From NCBI GenBank assembly GCA_001724995.1, contig MEFD01000014.1:62001-126000 (forward strand): a stretch of 64,000 bases of DNA. The letters are read 5' to 3'. Made by a program: the position numbers and the translations under genes. The notes beneath the pieces are model-generated. The model was not told the DNA's origin and did not search any database. It saw nothing but the letters and a program-made list of their open reading frames with translations. The stretch's first letter is position 1, and the number at the start of each line of letters is the position of its first letter. Below, piece after piece: positions 58,137 to 64,000 of this stretch. This DNA is from Rubrivivax sp. SCN 71-131 (GTDB lineage: Bacteria > Pseudomonadota > Gammaproteobacteria > Burkholderiales > Burkholderiaceae_C).

Positions 58137-58970
58137 ATGAAGCCTGCCTGTCCTGAATTGCTGCCGAGCACTACCCCTCCGACCCTCGTCTTCGCCCATG
58201 CCAACGGCTTTCCGGCCGGCACCTACCGGGCGCTGTTCGAACTCTGGCAAGACGCCGGCTGGCGCGTGCTGGCGCCCGACAAGTTCGGCCACGACCCGAC
58301 CTGGCCGGTGCAGAGCAACTGGCGTCCGTCGCGCGACGAGCTGATCCGCTTCATCGAGCGCGAGGCCCCGGGCCAGCCGGTGCAGCTCGTCGGCCATTCG
58401 CTCGGCGGCTATCTGAGCCTGCTCGTGGCCTGCCGGCGGCCCGACCTGGTGCGCGGCGTCGTCATGCTGGACTCGCCGGTGCTCGACGGCTGGCGCGCGA
58501 ACGGGGTGCGCATCTTCAAGAGCGCCGGGCTGATCGGGCGCATGTCACCCGGGCGCACCTCGCGGCGAAGGCGCCATCAGTGGCCCGATCAGGACGCGGT
58601 GCACGCGCATTTCGCGCCCAAGCGCACCTTCGCCGGCTGGGACCCGCGGGTGCTGGCCGACTACGTCGAGGCCGGCTTCGAGCCCGATCCGGCCGGCGGC
58701 GTGCGCCTGGCGTTCCAGCGCGAGATCGAGACGCGCTTCTACAACACGCTGCCGCACCACATGGGCACGCTGCTGCGCCGCCGCCCGCCGACGTCGCCGG
58801 TGGCCTTCATCGGCGGCACGCGCTCGGCCGAGCTGCGCCAGGTCGGGCTGGAAGCCACGCGGCGCCTGGTGCGCGATCGCTTCGCGTGGATCGAGGGCAC
58901 GCACCTGTTCCCGATGGAGCACCCGCAGCAGACCGCGCAGGCCGTGCTGTCGCTGATCGGCAGCCGCTGA
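58137..58970 (+). CDS. Alpha/beta hydrolase
   Basis: This is a 277-residue alpha/beta-hydrolase with the nucleophile elbow VGHSLGGYLSLLVA (about Ser93), the oxyanion segment FAHANGFPAGTYR near the N-terminus, and the final histidine in IEGTHLFPMEHPQQTA. The substrate is unknown. Homologues are annotated only as hydrolases. The gene stands alone after the divergent receiver-TPR gene, in a gap of 104 bases without an obvious promoter. Confidence 0.85.
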   Translation: MKPACPELLPSTTPPTLVFAHANGFPAGTYRALFELWQDAGWRVLAPDKFGHDPTWPVQSNWRPSRDELIRFIEREAPGQPVQLVGHSLGGYLSLLVACRRPDLVRGVVMLDSPVLDGWRANGVRIFKSAGLIGRMSPGRTSRRRRHQWPDQDAVHAHFAPKRTFAGWDPRVLADYVEAGFEPDPAGGVRLAFQREIETRFYNTLPHHMGTLLRRRPPTSPVAFIGGTRSAELRQVGLEATRRLVRDRFAWIEGTHLFPMEHPQQTAQAVLSLIGSR

Positions 58971-59024
58971 GGGCTGCCTGCGCGAGGGCGGCGCGCCGTC
59001 CCGGCCTCGGTCGCGACTGGCCCT

Positions 59025-59558
59025 TCAGGCGGCGCGCACGCGCGCCCGGAAGGTGCGCCGGAACTTCTCCACCTTCGGTGCCACGACCGCGGCGCAGTAG
59101 CCCTGGTTCGGGTTGTGGGCGAAGTAGCGCTGGTGGTAGCCCTCGGCCGGCCAGTAGCCCGACAGCGGCATCAGCTCCGTGACGAGCCGCCCGCCGTGCG
59201 CGGCGTCGGCCTCGGCGCTGACCTCGCGCACCACCGCCTCGTGCGCCGGGTCGCTCCAGTAGATGCCCGAGCGGTACTGCGGCCCGAGGTCGTTGCCCTG
59301 GCGGTTGCGCGTCGTCGGGTCATGGATGACGTAGAAGATCTCGAGAATCTCGCGCAGCGCGATGCGCGCGTCGTCGAAGCGCACGCGGACGACCTCGGCA
59401 TGGCCGGTGTCGCCGCGGCAGACCTGCTCGTAGCTCGGCTGTGCCACGTGGCCGTTGGCATAGCCCGACTCGACCTCGAGCACGCCCTCGCACTGCTCGT
59501 AGACGGCGTGCAGGCACCAGAAGCAGCCGCCGGCCAGGGTGATCGTCTGCATGCCCAT
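59025..59558 (-). CDS. msrA: Peptide methionine sulfoxide reductase MsrA
   Basis: MsrA repairs oxidised methionine (S-sulfoxide) using thioredoxin. The 177-residue protein has the catalytic cysteine in the hallmark AGGCFWCLHAVYE near the N-terminus, then GYANGHVAQPSYEQVC and the recycling cysteine region NQGYCAAVVAPKV near the C-terminus. The start is fixed by AAGGAG five bases before ATG 59558. An in-frame ATG two codons later would be too far from it. Confidence 0.95.
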   Translation of the reverse strand: MGMQTITLAGGCFWCLHAVYEQCEGVLEVESGYANGHVAQPSYEQVCRGDTGHAEVVRVRFDDARIALREILEIFYVIHDPTTRNRQGNDLGPQYRSGIYWSDPAHEAVVREVSAEADAAHGGRLVTELMPLSGYWPAEGYHQRYFAHNPNQGYCAAVVAPKVEKFRRTFRARVRAA

Positions 59559-59673
59559 GAATGCTCCTTGTCGCGCCGCGCAGGCGCCACGCGGCGCGGC
59601 GGCCACAATCTGCGCCTGACTTCCCGTCGCCCGCGGCCCGCCGCGTGCGACGGCACGATAGCCCAACTCCTGC

Positions 59674-60486
59674 ATGAACGCCTGGATCCAAGCGCTCGGC
59701 CTTTCCGGCCTCAAGCCCCTTCTGCTCGCGCTCGTGCTGCCGCCGCTGCCGCTGCTGCTGCTGGCGCTGCTGGGCGCATGGTGGCTGCGGCGCCGGCCGG
59801 CGCTCGGCTGGGGCCTGCTGCTGGCCGGCAGTGGCCTGCAATGGGCCTCGTGCACACCGGCCGGGGCCGATGCCCTGGCCGAGGCGCTGCTGCATCCGCC
59901 GCGCGCGCTCGAACACGCCGAGCGGCTCTCCTCCCTGCCCCCGGGGCGCGGGCAGGCCTTGATCCTCGTGCTCGGCGGCGGTCGCGTCGAGGCGCCCGAG
60001 TACGGCGGGGTCACGCTCAACGCGCTGTCGCTGCAGCGGCTGCGCTACGGCATCCGACTCAGCCGGCAGACGGGCATTGCGCTGGCCTTCAGCGGCGGCC
60101 GCGGGCCGGGCATGGACGAAGGGCCAAGCGAAGGCGCGCTCGCGGCACGCATCGCACGCGAGGAGTACGGCCACGCGCTGCTCTGGGTCGAGGAGCGTTC
60201 GCGCGACACGCAGGCGAACGCAAGGCTTTCCGTCGAGCAGCTGCGCGGCCAGGACTTCGGGCGGCTCATCCTCGTCACGCACGACCTGCACCAGCCGCGT
60301 GCGCTGCGCAACTTCGAGCGCGCGCGCGACGCTGCCGGGCTTGCCTTCGAACTCGTGCCCGCGCCGGTGGACGCGCCGGAGCGGGACGCGGCGCTCGAGT
60401 GGGGCGACTTCCTGCCCTCGCCCGCAGGCCTGGCCCGCAGCCGCTACGTGCTGCACGAATGGCTGGGATGGCTCGCCGGCGCGTGA
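59674..60486 (+). CDS. YdcF/ElyC-like membrane protein (DUF218)
   Basis: This 270-residue protein has one or two N-terminal membrane helices (residues 14-60, very Leu-rich) and a DUF218 domain. Characteristic segments are ALILVLGGGRVEAPEYGG, GIALAFSGGRGPGMDEGPSEG, the acidic EERSRDTQANA and RLILVTHDLHQPRALRNF. ElyC relatives take part in envelope polysaccharide or peptidoglycan precursor handling. The exact role here is unknown. Confidence 0.83.
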   Translation: MNAWIQALGLSGLKPLLLALVLPPLPLLLLALLGAWWLRRRPALGWGLLLAGSGLQWASCTPAGADALAEALLHPPRALEHAERLSSLPPGRGQALILVLGGGRVEAPEYGGVTLNALSLQRLRYGIRLSRQTGIALAFSGGRGPGMDEGPSEGALAARIAREEYGHALLWVEERSRDTQANARLSVEQLRGQDFGRLILVTHDLHQPRALRNFERARDAAGLAFELVPAPVDAPERDAALEWGDFLPSPAGLARSRYVLHEWLGWLAGA

Positions 60487-60502
60487 GCGACCGCCGGCGC
60501 CC

Positions 60503-60997
60503 TCACCAGATGAGCGCGATCACGAACAGGCCGACCATGACGAGGCTGAGCACCACCTTGGCGACGATGCCCAGCATGATGCCGACCCAGGTGCCCAGGC
60601 CCACCTGCAGGGCCCGCCCGTGGTCGCGGCGAGCCAGGTATTCACCCACGATGGCGCCGACGAAGGGCATCACGAAGATGCCGACGAAGCCCATGAAGAG
60701 CCCGAGCACGGTGCCGATCGTCGCCCCGGTCAGCGCCTGCGGGCTGGCGCCGGCGCGCTTGGCGCCCAGCAGCCCGGCGAGGTAGTCGAGCAGCCAGGAC
60801 AGGGCGGCGAGCACGGCGACCACGGCCAGCGTCACCGGCCCGACGCGGTTGAAGTCCTCGACCCATGCGCCGACGACGATGCCCGCCAGCACCAGCGCCG
60901 GCCCCGGCAGGGCCGGCAGCACGGTGCCGGCCAGGCCGAGCCCGATCAGCAGCACGCTGCCGGCCCAACCGACCCAGACGATCCAATCGGCACCCAT
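60503..60997 (-). CDS. DUF456 small membrane protein
   Basis: This is a 164-residue integral membrane protein of the DUF456 family with about four to five helices. It has the Gly/Pro-rich segments GLAGTVLPALPGPALVLAGIVVGAW, AGLLGAKRAGASPQALTGATIGTVLG and the final GIMLGIVAKVVLSLVMVG. The function is unknown for the family. It converges on the YdcF-like gene with only 16 bases between. Confidence 0.82.
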   Translation of the reverse strand: MGADWIVWVGWAGSVLLIGLGLAGTVLPALPGPALVLAGIVVGAWVEDFNRVGPVTLAVVAVLAALSWLLDYLAGLLGAKRAGASPQALTGATIGTVLGLFMGFVGIFVMPFVGAIVGEYLARRDHGRALQVGLGTWVGIMLGIVAKVVLSLVMVGLFVIALIW

Positions 60998-61036
60998 GTC
61001 TTCCTTCCCTGGCGGCTCGTGACCGCTTCAATCGGA

Positions 61037-61129
61037 CCCGTGTCCGGCCCCGCCCCAAGATGGGGGCCGAGAACCACACTTCCAGCATGTACGATGCGCG
61101 TGCAAGGTCATCGGCCGCCCGGACACGGG
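61037..61129. repeat. Long-range inverted repeat in the 60998-61216 gap
   Basis: CCCGTGTCCGG (61037-61047) and CCGGACACGGG (61119-61129) are perfect 11-base inverted arms 71 bases apart. They lie in the 219-base gap between the divergent DUF456 and Tim44-like genes. They could be two sites for one regulator or the base of a large hairpin. The gap has no clear promoter. Confidence 0.55.
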
Positions 61130-61216
61130 CCGTGCCGCACACTCACCGACACTGCACGAAGCGCCGGCTCCCGGCGTCCGCTTTCCTCGACCCTCCGACT
61201 TGGACCGACTCCAACG

Positions 61217-62206
61217 ATGAAGACCGCCTTTTTCGCTGCCCTCGGCCTGGCCCTTGCCACCGCCCTCGCTCCCCTCGACGCCGAGGCCAAGCGCCTCGGC
61301 GGCGGCAAGTCCCTCGGCATGCAGCGCAGCATGCCGCAGCGTACCGCGCCGGACGCGCCACCGCCCAAGCCCGCCGCCCCGGCCCAGCAGACCGCCACCG
61401 GACAGCAGGCTGCGCCGGCGGCCGCGCCCAACGCCGCGGCGGCGCAGGCAGCCGCCCCCAAGCGCAACTGGATGGGGCCGCTGGCCGGTCTTGCGGCGGG
61501 CCTCGGGCTGGCGGCGCTGATGAGCCACCTCGGCCTGGGTGAGCAGTCCGCGAGCTTCCTCATGATCGCGCTGCTGGCGATGGTCGCGATCTTCGTCGTG
61601 CGCATGCTGATGGCGCGCCGCGCGCAGCCGCAGCCGCAGCCGCAGCCGCAGGGCGTGAGCGCGCGAACCGCCGCTGCCGCGGGCGCCGGCGGCGCGCAGG
61701 TGGCGTGGCCGCAAGGCAGCGGCACGGTGCCGGCACCGTCCATCGCCTTGCCGCCCGAGCCGCACGCCGGGGTCGCTGCGGCCGCGGATGCGACGCCGAC
61801 TCCCGCCAAGGCCTTCGTCCCCGCCGTCTTCGACGCCGAGGGCTTCGCGCGCACCGCGAAGATGATCTTCATCCGCCTGCAGGCGGCGCACGACGCCGGC
61901 GATCTCGACGACCTGCGCGCGTTCACCACGCCCGAGATGTTCGCCGAGCTGAGCCTGGACGTGCGCGAGCGCGGCAGCGCGGCCCAGCACACCGAGGTGC
62001 TGAGCGTCGATGCCGAGGTGCTCGACGTCGCCACCGAAGGCACGCGGCAGGTGGTGAGCGTGCGCATGCGCGGCCAGGTGCGCGAGGAAGCCGGCGCCGA
62101 GGCCGTCGCCGTCGACGAGGTCTGGCACCTCGTGAAGCCGGCGGACGGCAGCCGCAACTGGGCCATCGCCGGCATCGAACAGTGGCAGGGCGCCGCGGCC
62201 CACTGA
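61217..62206 (+). CDS. Tim44-like domain protein
   Basis: This 329-residue membrane-associated protein has a signal-like N-terminus (FFAALGLALATALAPLDAEAKR) and a Pro/Ala/Gln-rich linker. Two hydrophobic segments (about residues 95-135) are followed by a Gln-Pro repeat and a C-terminal Tim44-like domain (about residues 205-329: FARTAKMIFIRLQAAHDAGDLDDLRAFTTPEMFAEL). In mitochondria Tim44 links import motor and channel. The bacterial role is unknown. It runs into a small phosphatase gene seven bases later. Confidence 0.85.
   Translation: MKTAFFAALGLALATALAPLDAEAKRLGGGKSLGMQRSMPQRTAPDAPPPKPAAPAQQTATGQQAAPAAAPNAAAAQAAAPKRNWMGPLAGLAAGLGLAALMSHLGLGEQSASFLMIALLAMVAIFVVRMLMARRAQPQPQPQPQGVSARTAAAAGAGGAQVAWPQGSGTVPAPSIALPPEPHAGVAAAADATPTPAKAFVPAVFDAEGFARTAKMIFIRLQAAHDAGDLDDLRAFTTPEMFAELSLDVRERGSAAQHTEVLSVDAEVLDVATEGTRQVVSVRMRGQVREEAGAEAVAVDEVWHLVKPADGSRNWAIAGIEQWQGAAAH
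61625..61651 (+). repeat. Short tandem repeat CAGCCG
   Basis: Four and a half copies of CAGCCG encode a Gln-Pro run inside the Tim44-like gene. Copy number may vary by strand slippage without breaking the frame, since the unit is six bases. Confidence 0.8.
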
Positions 62207-62213
62207 AGCCGCC

Positions 62214-62693
62214 ATGCCCTTTCGCGCGCTGGAACTGCCGCCGCAGCCGGGCCTGGGGCAGGTCTGGCTGGCGTCGATGCCGGGGCGCTTCGAGCCCTGG
62301 CCGGCCTTCCTGCAGGAGGCGCGCCAGCGGCAGCTCACCCAGGTGCTGTGCCTGAACCCGCTCTTCGAGGTGCAGCGCCTGTCCTCAGACTATGCCGCGG
62401 CCATCGCCGCGGGCACGCTGCCCTTTCGCTGGACGCACCTGCCGATGCAGGACTTCGGCCTGGCCGAGGCGCTGCAGACCTATCGCGCCGGCGTGGAGGC
62501 GGTGGGCACCACCGTGCGCGGCGGCGGCATCGTGCTGCTGCACTGCGCCGCAGGCATCGGCCGCACCGGCACCACCGCGGCCTGCCTGCTCAAGCATCTG
62601 GGCGCACCGACCGCGGTGGCCTTGCAGCGGGTGCGGGAAGCGGGTTCCAATCCCGAATCGGCGCTGCAGCAGGGGCTGATCGAGCGCTTCTGA
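62214..62693 (+). CDS. Dual-specificity-type protein phosphatase
   Basis: This is a 159-residue protein of the cysteine phosphatase superfamily with the full P-loop HCAAGIGRTG (VLLHCAAGIGRTGTTAACL), similar to small dual-specificity phosphatases. The general acid is probably the Asp in LPMQDFGLAEAL. The target is unknown. It starts eight bases after the Tim44-like gene and is likely co-transcribed with it. A similar pairing elsewhere would support a shared role. Confidence 0.82.
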   Translation: MPFRALELPPQPGLGQVWLASMPGRFEPWPAFLQEARQRQLTQVLCLNPLFEVQRLSSDYAAAIAAGTLPFRWTHLPMQDFGLAEALQTYRAGVEAVGTTVRGGGIVLLHCAAGIGRTGTTAACLLKHLGAPTAVALQRVREAGSNPESALQQGLIERF

Positions 62694-62750
62694 CCCACCC
62701 AGCTGCAGAGCCGCGGCGGCGGCCGTGCGACAACGAGCGGAGACGGCGCG

Positions 62751-64000
62751 ATGAAGATCCGTGCGTTCCTCACCCACGCCGCGCGCTTCAGCTCGCTGGC
62801 GTTGTGCGTCCTGGGTGCCCTGCTGAGCCTGGCCTGGATGACCCTGCTCGGCGCCGGCTGGGTGAGCGTGCTGCTGGCCCTGGTGTTCGCCGCGCTGACG
62901 GTGGTCGGCGTCCGGGATCTGGTGCAGACGCGCCACGCCATCCTGCGCAACTACCCGGTCGTCGGGCATCTGCGCTTTGCGCTCGAGCTCATCCGCCCGG
63001 AAATCCGCCAGTACTTCATCGAAGGCGACGTCGAGCCCGGCGAGCCCTTCACGCGCGCGCAGCGCAGCGTCGTCTACCAGCGCGCCAAGGGCGTGCCCGA
63101 CGTGCGCCCCTTCGGCACCAAGCTGGACGTGAGCGCCAGCGGCTACGAGTGGATCAACCATTCGCTGCAGACCACGCACATCGAATCGCACGACTTTCGC
63201 ATCTGGATCGGCGGCCAGCCGGGCGTCGCGCGCGAGGGCCGCTCGCCGTGCACGCAGCCCTACAACGCCAGCGTCTTCAACATCTCGGCGATGAGCTTCG
63301 GCGCGCTGGGCGCGAACGCGATCCAGGCGCTGAACCTGGGCGCGAAGCTGGGCGGCTTCGCCCACGACACCGGCGAGGGCGGCATCAGCCGCTACCACCG
63401 CCAGCACGGCGGCGACCTGATCTGGGAGATCGGCTCGGGCTACTTCGGCTGCCGCAACGACGACGGCAGCTTCAGCCCCGAGCGCTTTGCCGCGCAGGCA
63501 GTCGACCCGCAGGTGAAGATGGTCGAGATCAAGCTCAGCCAGGGCGCCAAGCCGGGGCACGGCGGCATGCTGCCCGGCGCCAAGGTGACGGCGGAGATCG
63601 CCGCCGCACGCGGCATCCCGGTCGGGCAGGACTGCGTCTCACCCTCGGCGCACAGTGCGTTCTCCACGCCGATCGGGCTGATGCACTTCATCGCCCGGCT
63701 GCGTGAGCTCTCGGGCGGCAAGCCGGTGGGCTTCAAGCTGTGCATCGGCCACATCTGGGAGTGGTTCGCCATCGTCAAGGCGATGCTGGAGACCGACATC
63801 ACGCCCGACTTCATCGTCGTCGACGGCGCCGAAGGCGGCACCGGCGCGGCACCGATCGAGTTCGCCGACCACATGGGCTCGCCGGTGCAGGATGGGCTGA
63901 ACCTGGTCAGCAACACGCTGATCGGCGTGGGCTTGCGCCACCGCGTCAAGGTCGGCGCCGCCGGCAAGGTCATCAACTCCTTCGACCTCGCGCGCATGTT
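62751..64000 (+). CDS. FMN-binding glutamate synthase-like protein (cut by window edge)
   Basis: The first 416 residues of a glutamate-synthase-like FMN protein continue past the window. Two N-terminal membrane helices (about residues 12-58) precede the barrel domain. Motifs include NISAMSFGALGANAIQALNLGAKLGGFAHDTGEGGIS, VKMVEIKLSQGAKPGHGGMLPGAKV and FIVVDGAEGGTGAAP, matching the synthase domain of GltB. No amidotransferase domain is present, so it is not a normal GltB. Its function is unknown. The ATG at 62751 follows a GGAG-like site. Confidence 0.88.
   Translation, partial: MKIRAFLTHAARFSSLALCVLGALLSLAWMTLLGAGWVSVLLALVFAALTVVGVRDLVQTRHAILRNYPVVGHLRFALELIRPEIRQYFIEGDVEPGEPFTRAQRSVVYQRAKGVPDVRPFGTKLDVSASGYEWINHSLQTTHIESHDFRIWIGGQPGVAREGRSPCTQPYNASVFNISAMSFGALGANAIQALNLGAKLGGFAHDTGEGGISRYHRQHGGDLIWEIGSGYFGCRNDDGSFSPERFAAQAVDPQVKMVEIKLSQGAKPGHGGMLPGAKVTAEIAAARGIPVGQDCVSPSAHSAFSTPIGLMHFIARLRELSGGKPVGFKLCIGHIWEWFAIVKAMLETDITPDFIVVDGAEGGTGAAPIEFADHMGSPVQDGLNLVSNTLIGVGLRHRVKVGAAGKVINSFDLARM

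Noticed and set aside
62636..62656. tRNA T-loop-like sequence GGTTCCAATCCC
   Set aside because: It lies inside the phosphatase gene and has no acceptor, D or anticodon arms around it.

Overview
This window comes from a high-GC (about 70%) betaproteobacterium of the order Burkholderiales. I infer the Rubrivivax/Leptothrix/Methylibium neighbourhood from gene order and gene types: alaA-hom-thrC-moeA-moaD-moaE, rnfB-nth-zapB-like-zapA-6S RNA, a form IC (red-type) RubisCO operon with CbbX, and an intracellular PHB depolymerase. No phage, insertion sequence, CRISPR array or tRNA was seen. It reads as ordinary chromosome, densely packed, with many ATGA, GTGA or TTGA stop/start overlaps.

Layout. 1-253: the start of clpB with a sigma-32 type promoter. 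567-4836: an arsenic resistance operon [19 protein letters not shown]3 behind a near-perfect operator palindrome. 4841-7414: molybdenum cofactor genes (moeA, moaD, moaE) plus a flavin reductase, continuing the minus-strand run alaA-hom-thrC. 11593-14433: a Mth938-like protein, a PrxQ/Bcp peroxiredoxin with a strong terminator, and a PIN-PhoH protein. 14501-18513: propionyl-CoA synthetase, an NlpC/P60 hydrolase and moaA. 18532-22943: an RND efflux pump with its adaptor. 23068-26729: rnhA, a methyltransferase, gloB and mltD. 26759-28854: iscA, iscS and iscR, without iscU.

29005-35257 is a carbon fixation locus. cbbR is divergent from cbbL-cbbS-cbbX-cbbF-cbbP, which encode RubisCO, its activase, fructose bisphosphatase and phosphoribulokinase. 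The small subunit carries an in-frame 54-base GC-rich insertion that looks repeat-derived. This is the most unusual coding feature in the window.

35351-44728: LMW-PTP and uvrB, an aromatic aminotransferase, phaZ, a stand-alone RnfB-like ferredoxin, nth, a ZapB-like protein and zapA, the 6S RNA gene, a remnant of a TauE/SafE permease, a PAS-GGDEF protein with a ruined GGDEF motif, and rpsU. 44907-64000: housekeeping genes (yqeY, pmbA, darP, mog, cysE, trmJ, suhB, amidase, CaiB-type CoA-transferase, mutS, msrA and others), a receiver-TPR protein whose phospho-acceptor Asp is replaced by Glu, a Tim44-like protein, and the start of an FMN-binding glutamate-synthase-like enzyme.

No wholly new multi-gene system was found. 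The best leads are the RubisCO small-subunit insertion, the isc locus without iscU, the two signalling proteins with altered catalytic residues, and several unusual 5' leaders.
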